From positions 310,001 through 374,000 of the forward strand of contig CAVPZS010000008.1 in the NCBI GenBank assembly GCA_963710275.1: a stretch of 64,000 bases of DNA. The letters are read 5' to 3'. A program made the position numbers and the translations under genes. Of this stretch, positions 1-7,637 are shown one piece after another. Source of the DNA: Rhodoblastus sp963710275. Lineage in GTDB: Bacteria; Pseudomonadota; Alphaproteobacteria; Rhizobiales; Beijerinckiaceae. The notes under the pieces are model-generated. The model had not been told where the DNA came from and searched no databases. It saw nothing but the letters and a program-made list of their open reading frames with translations. Position 1 is the stretch's first letter; every line of letters begins with the position of its first letter.

Positions 1-1
1 G

Positions 2-88
2 GCCAATCCGGCCCTGTCTCAAGACCTCATCATCATCGTCGATGCGGTCATGGCGGCGACTCCGCAAGTCGGACGGGAGGCCGCATGA
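2..88 (+). CDS. C-terminal end of an unidentified protein (partial)
   Basis: An open frame enters from the left edge and gives 28 residues ending in PQVGREAA before a TGA at 86-88. The next gene's ATG at 85-87 overlaps this stop (ATGA), which suggests translational coupling with the ArsP-type permease and membership of the same operon. The visible tail has no diagnostic motif. An ArsR-type regulator would fit the context, but nothing in these residues shows it. Confidence 0.45.
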   Translation, partial: ANPALSQDLIIIVDAVMAATPQVGREAA

Positions 89-1143
89 GCGCACAAGACC
101 TGCATGCGTCGAACGCGGCGCGATCATCCGCTCTCTGGGTCGGCGCGACCGTCGCCGGCATTGCTGTCTGGTTCGCCGTCTATTGGCGGCTTGAAGCTAT
201 TTCCGGCTGGATTGTCGAGAGACTGTCAATCTCGTCCGGCTGCGCATCTCGAAGAAGCCGCACGCTTCTTCGCCTTCGATACGCCGAAGGTGCTGATGCT
301 GCTGACGCTCGTCGTCTTCGGTATGGGCATGGTTCGCAGCTTTTTTTCGCCGGAGCGCACGCGCGCCCTGCTCGCCGGACGGCGTGAGGGCGTCGGCAAC
401 GTCGCGGCGGCGACGCTCGGCGTGTTCACGCCCTTCTGTTCCTGCTCCGCCGTGCCCTTGTTCGTCGGCTTCGTGTCCGCGGGCGTGCCGCTCGGCGTCA
501 CCTTTTCGTTTCTGATCTCGGCGCCGATGGTCAACGAGGTCGCGCTCGGACTGCTGTTCGCCTTGGTCGGCTGGAAAGTGGCGCTGGTCTACCTCGTCTT
601 CGGCATGACGGTCGCGATCCTCTGCGGCTGGATCATCGGGCGCCTCGGGCTCGAAGGCTGGCTGGAGGAATGGGTGCGCAATGTTCGCGCCGGCGAAGCC
701 GTCGATCGTGCCAGACCGCGCGACGCGTCGTCGACCGCATTCAGGCCGGTCTTGACGCCGTGCGCGATATCGTCGGCCGGGTCTGGCTCTGGATCATCAT
801 CGGCATCGGCGTCGGTGCCTTCATTCATGGCTATGTGCCCACCGACCTGCTGGCCTCGATCATGGGCAAGGACGTCTGGTGGTCGGTTCCAGCCGTCGTG
901 CTGATCGGCGTTCCCATCTATTCCAACGCCGCCGGCATCATCCCCGTCGTCGAGGCGCTCTTGAGCAAGGGCGCGGCACTCGGCACGACCCTCGCCTTCA
1001 TGATGAGCGTCATCGCGCTGTCGTTCCCCGAAATGGTCATCCTGCGCAAGGTGATGACCGCACGTCTCGTCGCGGTTTTCGTCGGCGTGGTCGCCCTCGG
1101 CATTCTCGCCGTCGGCTATTTGTTCAACGCCCTGTTTTCCTGA
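85..1143 (+). CDS. ArsP/UPF0718-type permease, frameshifted
   Basis: Polytopic inner-membrane permease of the ArsP_1 (DUF318) family; characterised ArsP members export trivalent organoarsenicals. The sequence reads as three pieces in two frames: the N-terminus from 85 (TM segment WVGATVAGIAVWFAVYW), a middle part to about 700 holding the hallmark FTPFCSCSAVPLFVGF with its Cys pair, and a C-terminal part with WLWIIIGIGVGAF, a GVPIYSNAAGI motif mirroring the first half, and a last TM ending at 1143. Shifts lie near 225-240 and 700-730. Corrected length is about 350 residues, normal for the family. The gene is 15 nt before a small thioredoxin-like gene, the common partner of this permease family. 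Whether arsenic or another soft metal compound is the substrate is inferred from the arsenic genes downstream. Confidence 0.8.
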
Positions 1144-1158
1144 GGAAGGGATACGCCC

Positions 1159-1395
1159 ATGAAAATCGTCAAAGTGCTCGGCCCCGGTTGCAAACGTTGC
1201 GAGGCGACCGCCGACATGGTGCGCGCCGAAGCGGAAAAGCTCGGCGTGGGCATCGATCTCGCGAAAGTAACCGATTACGCTGAAATCGCCGGTTACGGCA
1301 TCGCCTCGACGCCGGGGATCGTCATCGACGACAAGGTCGTCCATGCTGGCGGCCTACCCAAGCCTGAGGAGGTCGCAAAATGGCTGGGGGCATGA
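1159..1395 (+). CDS. Small thioredoxin-like redox-active disulfide protein
   Basis: A 78-residue cytosolic protein, a minimal thioredoxin fold of the 'redox-active disulfide protein 2' kind. It starts MKIVKVLGPGCKRC, giving a CxxC active site (CKRC) after the first strand, and has the cis-Pro region near IASTPGIVIDDK before the final strand and helix. Such proteins regularly follow ArsP/UPF0718 permeases and may pass electrons to or sense ligands for the permease cysteines; that role is not established. The start is preceded by GAGGAAGGG at a good distance. The frame is intact. Confidence 0.8.
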   Translation: MKIVKVLGPGCKRCEATADMVRAEAEKLGVGIDLAKVTDYAEIAGYGIASTPGIVIDDKVVHAGGLPKPEEVAKWLGA

Positions 1396-1422
1396 TCGAG
1401 AAGCCCGCTTGCATCTTATCTG

Positions 1423-1444
1423 TATTTCCAATAGTCTGGATATA
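1423..1444 (+). promoter_or_regulatory. Candidate ArsR operator overlapping the arsR start
   Basis: The dyad TATTTCCA-N6-TGGATATA lies between the thioredoxin-like gene and arsR, and its last base is the A of the arsR ATG. ArsR/SmtB proteins bind AT-rich dyads of this type over their own promoter. There is no convincing Shine-Dalgarno sequence between the dyad and the ATG, so the transcript may begin very near the start codon. The assignment rests on position and symmetry only. Confidence 0.45.
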
Positions 1445-1812
1445 TGGATGAAATAAACACTTTGGCCGGGCTCTCAGCCCTATCGCAGGCCACGCGCTTG
1501 CAAACCTTCAAGCTGTTGGTCAGCCGCGAACCCGATGGCGTTCCCGCCGGTGAACTCGCGCGGCTGATCGGCGTGCCGCAGAACACCATGTCCGCGCATC
1601 TGTCGATTCTCGCCAATGCCGGCCTCATCTCTGGCGAACGCCACAGCCGTTCGATCATCTACCGCGCCGACATCTCCCGCCTGCGAGACCTTGTGCTATT
1701 TCTCCTGAAGGACTGCTGCGGCGGCCGCGCCGACCTGTGCGCGCCGCTCATCGCCGAACTCACGCCCTGCTGCCCGCCAAAGGCCCTTGCCCAAGGAACG
1801 CCTCATGACTGA
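1444..1812 (+). CDS. arsR: ArsR-family transcriptional repressor
   Basis: A 122-residue winged-helix repressor that releases its operator when As(III) or Sb(III) binds. The N-terminal half reads as ArsR (LSQATRLQTFKLLVSREPDG, then GELARLIGVPQNTMSAHLSIL as the recognition helix, and a wing at ERHSRSIIYRAD). Cysteine pairs sit near the C-terminus (DCCGGRADLC and TPCCPP) and probably form the metalloid site; this type differs from the classical ELCVCDL site in the recognition-helix region. It probably controls the following genes arsC-aqpS-arsC-arsH. Its stop overlaps the next gene's start region. Confidence 0.88.
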   Translation: MDEINTLAGLSALSQATRLQTFKLLVSREPDGVPAGELARLIGVPQNTMSAHLSILANAGLISGERHSRSIIYRADISRLRDLVLFLLKDCCGGRADLCAPLIAELTPCCPPKALAQGTPHD

Positions 1813-2332
1813 CCGCGTCTTCAACGTCCTGTTTCTTTGCACGGGCAACACCGCCCGCTCGATCCTTGCCGAGAAAATCCTGCACCAGGGACGGCGGCGG
1901 CAGGTTCCGCGCCTTTTCCGCCGGCAGCCATCCCAAGGGCGTCGTCAATCCGTTTGCCCTGAAGGTTTTGTCTGACGCCGGCTATCCGACCGACGGCGCC
2001 GTTCGAAGAGCTGGGACGAGTTCGCCGGCGCCGACGCGCCGCAGATGGATTTCGTCTTTACCGTCTGTGACAACGCCGCCGGTGAGGAATGCCCGTTCTG
2101 GCCGGGCCAGCCGATGACCGCCCATTGGGGCATCGAAGACCCCGCCGCCGTCGAAGGATCGGACCTCGAAAAGGAACGCGCCTTCGTTACCGCCTTGCGC
2201 TATCTGAAGAACCGCATCACGGCTTTCGCCACCATTCGGACCGAGGGACTGGACCGATTGTTGCTCGGCAAACAGCTCAAGGAGATCGGCCAGATGGAAG
2301 GCGCGACCTCCAGCCGCGAGGCGGCGAAGTGA
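1805..2332 (+). CDS. arsC: Arsenate reductase, low-molecular-weight phosphatase type, frameshifted
   Basis: Reduces arsenate to arsenite by a Cys-based mechanism on the LMW protein tyrosine phosphatase fold. The P-loop CTGNTARS follows VLFLC in the first strand (residues about 8-20), and the ArsC-specific VCDNAAGEECPFWPGQP segment is present in the second half. The coding frame shifts near 1890 and again near 2010-2040, with continuous family-like sequence across the joins (FRAFSAGSHPKGVVNPFAL in the middle piece). Corrected length is about 175 residues, slightly longer than the common 130-140 because of a C-terminal tail as in rhizobial ArsC. Its stop overlaps the start of the aquaporin gene (GTGA). 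Confidence 0.85.
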
Positions 2333-3033
2333 CGGAAAGCTTCGACCTGCCGCGCCGCCTGGTGGCGGAACTGCTGGGGACGGCGATCCTCGTCGCCACC
2401 GTCGTCGGCTCCGGCGTGATGTCGACCAACCTGACCTACAACGTCGCCCTCCAGCTGCTCGGCGACACCTTGCCGACCGGGGCCATCCTCGTTGTCCTGA
2501 TCACCATCCTCGGCCCGATTTCCGGCGCGCATTTCAACCCGGCGGTTACAGCCGTCTTCATGGCCAGGAGCGAGCTGCCGCGCAACGAGGCTGCGGCCTA
2601 TGTCGTCGCGCAGATCATCGGCGGCGTGCTCGGCACGCTGATCGCCCACGCCATGTTCGCCCTCCCCGCGGTGGAATTCTCCATGAAGGTCCGCACCGGC
2701 GGCGCGCAGTGGTTTTCGGAGGGCGTCGCGACCTTCGGCCTTGTGGCGACGATCCTCGCCGGCGTCCGCTTCAACAAGACAGCGATTCCGTGGCTGGTCG
2801 GGCTCTACATCACCGCGGCCTACTGGTTCACCGCCTCGACCTCTTTCGCCAACCCGGCGGTCGCCATCGCCCGAGCCCTCACCAACACCTTTTCCGGCAT
2901 CCGTCCGCTCGACCTGCCGGGATTCATCGTCGCCCAGTTCGTCGGCGCCTTCATCGCGCTGATCGTGTTCGGCTGGCTGCTCAACGCCGAGCGGGTCGCG
3001 AACGCACCGGCCAAATCAAGGACCGCCGCATGA
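2329..3033 (+). CDS. aqpS: Aquaporin-type arsenite channel, AqpS-like
   Basis: A 234-residue MIP-family channel with six predicted TM helices. The two pore half-helix motifs are visible as FNPAVTAV in the first half and FANPAVAIAR in the second. In Sinorhizobium meliloti the arsR-aqpS-arsC-arsH operon uses this channel to let arsenite made by ArsC leave the cell. The same arrangement here and the absence of an ArsB or Acr3 pump support that role. The GTG start at 2329 overlaps the upstream arsC stop and places MTESFDLPRRLVAELLGTA at the N-terminus, matching family starts. The gene is intact, and its stop overlaps the next ATG. Confidence 0.87.
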   Translation: MTESFDLPRRLVAELLGTAILVATVVGSGVMSTNLTYNVALQLLGDTLPTGAILVVLITILGPISGAHFNPAVTAVFMARSELPRNEAAAYVVAQIIGGVLGTLIAHAMFALPAVEFSMKVRTGGAQWFSEGVATFGLVATILAGVRFNKTAIPWLVGLYITAAYWFTASTSFANPAVAIARALTNTFSGIRPLDLPGFIVAQFVGAFIALIVFGWLLNAERVANAPAKSRTAA

Positions 3034-3455
3034 ACGATCGTCATCCACCATAATCCTGACTGCGGCACATCGCGCAATGTGCTGGCGATCATTGAGGCCG
3101 CCGGCTACCACCCGACAGTGATCGAATATCTCAAGACCGGCTGGACTAGGCCGCAACTTGCTCGGCCTGTTCGCCGCCGCCGGTCTGACGCCGCGCGAGG
3201 CGCTGCGGACCTCGAAATCGCCGGCTGAACAACTCGGCCTGCTCGATCCATTGGTTCCGGACGAGGCTTTGCTCGACGCCATGATCGAACATCCCATTCT
3301 GGTGAACCGCCCGCATCGTCTGCACGCCCAAGGGCGTCAAGCTCTGCCGGCCCAGCGAGAAGGTGCTCGACCTGCTCGACCGGTTGCCGCCAGGGCCGCT
3401 TGCCAAGGAAGATGGCCAACTGCTGATTGACGCGGAGGGCCGCCGCGTTGGCTAA
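3030..3455 (+). CDS. arsC2: Arsenate reductase, glutaredoxin-dependent ArsC type, frameshifted
   Basis: A second arsenate reductase, unrelated in fold to the one upstream: the thioredoxin-fold ArsC/Spx family that uses glutathione and glutaredoxin. The catalytic Cys is seen in IHHNPDCGTSRN near residue 12. Later blocks follow the family, including LLGLFAAAGLTPREALR, MIEHPILVNRP and VCTPKGVKLCRPSEKVLDLL. The ATG overlaps the aquaporin stop. The frame is broken by an apparent extra base near 3036, another near 3148 and one near 3315. Corrected length is about 140 residues. Its end overlaps the arsH TTG start. Confidence 0.83.
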
Positions 3456-4169
3456 GCCTGTCGATTCCACCCCCAACCTCGACGAAGCCTGTTTTCGCGC
3501 CATCGACGTAAAGGCTCTGTTCGAGTCGCCGCGCCCGGACCATGCGCCGCGCATCCTGCTGCTTCACGGTTCGCTGCGGAAGCGTCGTTCAGCCGACTGC
3601 TGAACGAGGAGGCGGCGCGGATCCTGCATCGCCTCGGCGCCGAGACGCGCAGCTTCGATCCGAGCGGCCTGCCGCTGCCGGACGATGCCGACCCCGATCA
3701 TCCCAAGGTCGCGGAACTGCGCGAGCTGTCGACATGGTGTGAGGGGCAGGTCTGGTGCTCGCCCGAGCGCCATGGCGCGATGACCGCGATCATGAAGGCG
3801 CAGATCGACTGGATTCCGCTGCGCTCGGGCGCGGTTCGGCCAACCCAGGGCAAGACGCTGGCGGTGATGCAGGTGTGCGGCGGATCGCAGTCGTTCAACG
3901 CCGTCAACCAGATGCGCATTCTGGGCCGCTGGATGCGGATGATCACCATCCCCAATCAATCGTCCGTCGCCAAGGCTTTCATGGAGTTCGACGATCACGA
4001 CCGGATGAAGCCCTCGGCCTATTACGACCGCGTCGTCGATGTCATGGAGGAGCTGGTCAAGTTCACCCTGCTGACGCGCGACTGCGCCGACTATCTGGTC
4101 GATCGCTATTGCGAGCGCAAGGAGAGCGCCGAGGAACTGTCGAAGCGGGTCAACCAGCGGTCAATTTGA
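3448..4169 (+). CDS. arsH: ArsH-type NADPH-dependent FMN oxidoreductase, frameshifted
   Basis: ArsH is a flavodoxin-like NADPH:FMN oxidoreductase that oxidises trivalent organoarsenicals to less toxic pentavalent forms. The N-terminus (LDEACFRAIDVKALF) and the FMN phosphate loop ILLLHGSLR are followed by a shift near 3580. The remainder contains FDPSGLPLPDD, WCSPERHGAMTAIMKAQIDW and GGSQSFNAVNQMRILGRWMR, all characteristic of ArsH. Corrected length is about 240 residues. The TTG start at 3448 overlaps the arsC2 end. This is the last gene of the arsenic operon; no clear terminator hairpin follows. Confidence 0.88.
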
Positions 4170-4300
4170 TCGTGCGGGCATCGAGCGTCACGTAGGCGCG
4201 GAACCGCGGACATTTGCGAACGGCTCCGTCGATTGCCGCTTCGGGTCGAAATCTGACGATGCCGTCGAAGTCGCAGTCTGTTATGCCGGCGGAGCGCATC

Positions 4301-4367
4301 AAAAGGTGGGTCAGTGGGGTTTGCAACCTCTTGATATTCCTTGAGACGAAAAATTGACCCACCTTTT
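4301..4367. repeat. 13-bp perfect inverted repeat in a geneless stretch
   Basis: AAAAGGTGGGTCA at 4301-4313 is repeated in perfect inverse at 4355-4367, separated by 41 bases. The motif GGTGGGTCA next to an A/T run resembles the multiple short end repeats of some IS21-type elements, so this may be a remnant of an insertion sequence or a very small non-autonomous element. No transposase frame is nearby. The surrounding 4170-4580 interval holds no convincing gene. Confidence 0.5.
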
Positions 4368-4582
4368 TGTAAGTCATTGTTTTTACTAAGATCTGACGGT
4401 CCTACCCGGCCCACCAGAGCTCCAGGCGATTTCTAAAAATCCATACCAATGATATCGCCAATGAAACGCGCTTATATCGGCGGGATTCGTAACTCGGCAC
4501 GCGCCGACAGGCCAGCGGAAATGCGCGCCAGGAAGCCGTCGTCTTCACCGTCGGGATAGAAACAGCGACGACAAACACGCTT

Positions 4583-4630
4583 GCTTATATGCTTAGAATA
4601 TCTTATAAGCTTACAGGCTTACATTCCTTA
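4583..4630 (+). promoter_or_regulatory. Iterated NCTTA repeats directly upstream of a small accessory gene
   Basis: The pentamer GCTTA occurs at 4583, 4591, 4609 and 4617, with variants TCTTA at 4601 and CCTTA at 4626. The steps between copies are 8, 10, 8, 8 and 9 bases. The array is much richer in A+T than its surroundings and ends at the ATG of the next gene. Tandem short repeats of this spacing are typical operators of ribbon-helix-helix repressors, and the downstream protein begins with a segment that could form such a fold. An autoregulatory operator is the simplest reading. Confidence 0.5.
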
Positions 4631-5232
4631 TGGAGGGTTCCATCGGGCCTTCGGTCGATCTTTCCGAGGAGACTTTTTCCGCCTGCAAGCGCACGCCGTC
4701 CCGCTTGTCGACACAATCGAAACCATCATCAGCCGCCTGCTCGACGAGTTATGAGGCCAGCCGGAGCACGCCGGCCATTCCACCAATTCCGGCCGCCCCG
4801 CCTGTAGTCGCTGTCGGTGACTTTCGCACCTCCATCCACGATTTCAGCCCCTTGGCGCCGCCCGAACTCAAACATTCTAGAGTTGGCCAAGTCATTCTGG
4901 CCGGCAAAGAACTCAGCCACGCCGAAACAAATTGGAACCAGCTTCTCGCCGCCACGATCCGCGAAGCCATGGCACGGATTAAAAACCTTAGTGAAGTGAG
5001 GCACCTGATTACCGTCAATAGCGTCGTCGGCCGCAAGGAAGATGAAGGCTACCGTTATCTGCCCGGCGTCGGCCTCTCCGTCCAGGGACAAGATGCCAAC
5101 GCCGCCTGGCGCGCCGCGCTGCACATCGCCAAACACATTGGCTGCGATCTCTGTGTCGTCTTCACTTGGCCCGAAAAACCTGACCTCGCCTATCCAGGTG
5201 TCACTGGCCGTTTAAACTTTCTCGGCGAGTGA
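4630..5232 (+). CDS. Accessory protein with RHH-like N-terminus and conserved C-terminal domain, frameshifted
   Basis: Function not assigned. From the ATG at 4630 the protein begins with VDLSEETF; a shift in the T run near 4672 lets it continue as FRLQAHAVPLVDTIETII and SRLLDEL, a strand-helix-helix pattern like a ribbon-helix-helix DNA-binding or dimerisation unit. After a second compensating shift near 4750 comes a Pro/Ala linker and a C-terminal domain of about 140 residues with NWNQLLAATIREAMARI, EDEGYRYLPGVGLSVQGQDA and AWRAALHIAKHIGC. From memory this pattern belongs to a family of about 200 residues sometimes labelled SidA-like in automatic annotation; I cannot confirm that or attach a role. 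Read straight from 4630 the frame is open but its first 45 residues look unnatural. Confidence 0.6.
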   Translation: MEGSIGPSVDLSEETFSACKRTPSRLSTQSKPSSAACSTSYEASRSTPAIPPIPAAPPVVAVGDFRTSIHDFSPLAPPELKHSRVGQVILAGKELSHAETNWNQLLAATIREAMARIKNLSEVRHLITVNSVVGRKEDEGYRYLPGVGLSVQGQDANAAWRAALHIAKHIGCDLCVVFTWPEKPDLAYPGVTGRLNFLGE

Positions 5233-5278
5233 CCGGTGCCGCATTGACCTCCCACATCTCAATTCCGCCGAGGCGAAA

Positions 5279-5746
5279 ATGACTTACGCAAACGTCAAAT
5301 GCGAGGAATGCGGCCTGATAATGCCGCAAAATGAGGCTATGCCCGCCGATGTGAGCAACGCGGCGGTCGTCGCCACAAACGATCTCTCCTTCGGACTGAC
5401 CGGCGAACGCAGCCTGCGGCTTTGGCAGCAAGGCGATCGCACTTACACGCACAATAAGCGCGTCTTTTATTGCTCCAATTGCTACGCAACTCACGCCGAA
5501 GCTCTAACCAACTTGCCTTCTGAACCACGCCCCCACAAACTGCTAATCTTCATTAAAATGCTGTTGATCAACCTCCTCTACACCTTCGTACGCGGCGCTT
5601 TTGCCGGCGTATTCAAACTGCCGCCCAGCTCCAAGACAAACTCCAAATATATCACTCGCAACCCTGCACCAAAGGTTTATAACACAAAAACCAAAAGCCA
5701 TTACGGCAACCGAAACAAAACTCACTACAAAAACCCTCGCACCTGA
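5279..5746 (+). CDS. Hypothetical protein with paired CxxC motifs and one membrane segment
   Basis: A 155-residue protein of unknown function. The N-terminal part carries two CxxC pairs (KCEECG near residue 8 and YCSNCY near residue 64), a layout typical of a small zinc-binding domain. A hydrophobic stretch (LLIFIKMLLINLLYTFVRGAF, residues about 88-108 when read as two halves) could form one TM helix, and the tail is basic and rich in Lys, Asn and Tyr. It lies 46 nt after the RHH-like gene in the same direction with a GAGGCGAA ribosome site, so the pair is probably one operon. Base composition is lower in G+C than neighbouring core genes. Confidence 0.6.
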   Translation: MTYANVKCEECGLIMPQNEAMPADVSNAAVVATNDLSFGLTGERSLRLWQQGDRTYTHNKRVFYCSNCYATHAEALTNLPSEPRPHKLLIFIKMLLINLLYTFVRGAFAGVFKLPPSSKTNSKYITRNPAPKVYNTKTKSHYGNRNKTHYKNPRT

Positions 5747-5911
5747 ACGACGATCGGAAATTTAACGTAAGTTAATCTATTGACAGCAAAAGCCATCTAA
5801 CATAGGCGGGGCGCCGCCAAAATGTTTGGCGCGCGTATTCAAAATTAAGTCTTAAGCACGACCATGGCCCCACGGCAGAGGAAATATATCCATTTTGCTC
5901 GGCGCCATCGG

Positions 5912-6404
5912 CTAAGCGTATCGTTCCTCGCCGAGCTGGTGCCAAACCTTATAGGCAGCGGGTCGCGCGCGCCAGGACTCTGATCGCACGGACAGTTTGA
6001 GCGGTCCATCAAATAGAATCGATGACTGCCCGATAAAACGCCTCATTTTCAAGAGCGTCGGTATAACGGCCATAGATGAACCGCACCCCTCCAACTGCCG
6101 GAGTTTCGTCGTCCGTCTCCAGAGACTCTTCAACTTGAGAAATTTTTCAGATTCGAAATCGACCTCTATATCAACGTAAATCGCACCCAGATAAGGTTCT
6201 TCGAATTCCGCCATCGAACCAGCCGAAGCAGGTTCGCCACCCGAGACCAAGTTTTTCAATCGAATCGATTACGAACTTGCGATGAGGAAGATCGTCGATG
6301 CTTTCTAATGCTTCTGGGCTTACCTCGACGTCAAACTCGACCCAAGCCACATTGCGTTTAAGTTTCCGAGCGATTTCATCTACATGCTCTATTTCGTAAA
6401 CCAT
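5912..6404 (-). CDS. Hypothetical acidic protein, frameshifted
   Basis: Not recognised. Read leftward from ATG 6404 it begins MVYEIEHVDEIARKLKRNVAWVEF in two parts, continues through EALESIDDLPHRKFVIDSIE, and near 6200-6250 passes into a second frame containing EEPYLGAIYVDIEVDFESEKF and ending WHQLGEERYA at 5912. Both pieces have protein-like composition and the second has no good start of its own, so I treat them as one gene of about 163 residues. No signal peptide, membrane segment or catalytic motif is seen. It is convergent with the two-gene unit before it. Confidence 0.45.
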
Positions 6405-7118
6405 CGGCTATCCCGTTTTTTTCGGAGCACGGCACTGCAATCAAGCTGATGATGGGTAATCGACTCAGCTCAGTTAATCAGCCAGCGCCACTCATGGCAA
6501 TGAGCGCGCGGCCCCATCTCAAATCGATCACCTTGGACCATTGGGAGACCGTCGCGGAAACATTTTAATTGGCAGCCGGGCCGACACAAGTTGGTAGGCG
6601 CAGTCGGGAAAATTCGAGCCGAATGCCGCCTCCCGCCTCGCCAGCATTTTAGTTAAATCCGAAAAACGCAGGTCATGATATCGCCAATGAAACTGGCCCG
6701 TGAAATTGGTTCTGAGCAATTGCTGAAGCCATGCCATAGTCCGCGCGTGACCAATTCTGAGCAAAAGCCACAACTCGTTTCGCAAGAGCTAAAGGACGGC
6801 TCTGGATAGTATGTGCTTATCGAATGGCAAAACCGTATCGCCTAGCTGGTCGACGGTTTCCGGTCAAAAGGCGACGCCGACGCATGGATTGAAGCAAGAA
6901 TCGAAGCCTGGCTAAAAGCAAGATTTAAACGAAGTCAGAGAGCAAGACTACCGCGATGGCGTCGCTTTATACCCAGAAGGCCGACCGAAAAAGATGGCGA
7001 AAATCGCAATGCAGATGCTCGCCACACTCAAAGCGTGAACATCTATTCCCTCACCAAGACCCAGGTGGGGGAATAACTGCTTAAAAATCCAACGATTTCA
7101 AGGACGATTTTACGAAAA
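6405..7118. other. Degenerate accessory stretch without an intact gene
   Basis: No convincing complete gene is seen. A 19-base word, ATGATATCGCCAATGAAAC, at 6675-6693 also occurs at 4449-4467, and the partly repeated TTCTGAGCAA at 6709-6718 and 6752-6761 lies beside it. These resemble end repeats of IS21-like elements. At about 6940-7038 a short plus-strand frame reading EQDYRDGVALYPEGRPKK and ending MLATLKA before a TGA looks like the tail of a decayed gene. The stretch separates the accessory genes from the tRNA remnants. Confidence 0.4.
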
Positions 7119-7173
7119 TGGTGGGCTATATAGGGATCGAACCTATGACCCCACCCGTGTGAAGGGTGCGCTC
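7119..7173 (-). tRNA. 3' portion of a tRNA-Val(CAC), truncated in the D arm
   Basis: Read leftward, the piece contains the 3' side of the D stem (GAGC), a perfect anticodon stem CACCC/GGGTG with loop TTCACAC (anticodon CAC), a 5-base variable loop, a perfect T stem ATAGG/CCTAT with loop TTCGATC, the 3' acceptor strand ATAGCCC, the discriminator A and an encoded CCA. The matching 5' acceptor strand and D loop are missing; the upstream bases do not pair. A well-kept 3' half without a 5' half is the usual scar of integration by a tyrosine recombinase that uses the tRNA 3' end as its attachment site. Confidence 0.7.
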
Positions 7174-7367
7174 GAGCACACGGGCAATGGCCGGATCGTC
7201 ACTACATCGACGCGGCGCTCACCAGGCTCGCAAAACGCGGTTCAGTCCAGCGAAAACTCGGGGTGCTTCTTTTATCTCTAGACGTCCAAATTCGAACGAG
7301 TTGGTAGCCATCTGGTAGCCAGCGCATCTATGGCTTTGTAAAATACCTCATAAGCCATTGATTTTAA

Positions 7368-7420
7368 TGGCGTACCCGAAGGGATTTCGAACCCCTGGCC
7401 TCTGCCTTCGGAGGGGCAGC
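7368..7420 (-). tRNA. 3' portion of a tRNA-Arg(CCG)-like gene
   Basis: Read leftward, a CTGCC/GGCAG anticodon stem with CCG anticodon, a GGCC variable loop, a T arm and an acceptor strand CGGGTAC followed by G and CCA can be recognised. The T loop and anticodon loop each have one extra base (in a T run and a G run), which could be real decay or the same indel noise seen elsewhere. The D arm and 5' acceptor strand are absent. The base string just after its CCA (AATCAAT inside a 21-base block, 18 identical) is shared with the bases after the CCA of tRNA-Glu, at 7357-7377 and 7627-7647. Confidence 0.55.
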
Positions 7421-7637
7421 CGTTCTGAGGTTGCGGCTGGGCTTTTTCGATTTGCTTGAAGATGCCCCTATTCTTGAAGGGAATTTCGGCACCCTGCGTC
7501 CGGTCTTGGTCAAGACAGCGAAATGGGGAGGCTCAGTGTGGAGCCAAGGCTGCTGGTTGCGCCGGCAGTCGTAGAAGGTGATATTGCACAAATATTGCAC
7601 AACAATTTCGGAGATCAACTTAACTTATTGATTTTAT

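Noticed and set aside
589..1344. A long minus-strand frame opposite the ArsP-type permease
   Set aside because: His/Asp/Gly-rich composition typical of antisense of a GC-rich membrane protein gene, and no homology that I recognise.
4671..4755. Programmed frameshifting in the NCTTA-associated gene
   Set aside because: The shift lies in a T run and is followed by a compensating shift. The whole window has similar indels in housekeeping genes, so sequence error is simpler.
6528..6785. An 85-codon minus-strand frame in the accessory stretch
   Set aside because: No ribosome site, unusual composition, and overlap with short repeats. I treat it as noncoding.
7174..7367. C-terminal remnant of a tyrosine recombinase
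   Set aside because: Short minus-strand stretches and a TGGTAGCC repeat made this tempting next to the tRNA scars, but no catalytic Arg/His/Tyr motif can be identified.
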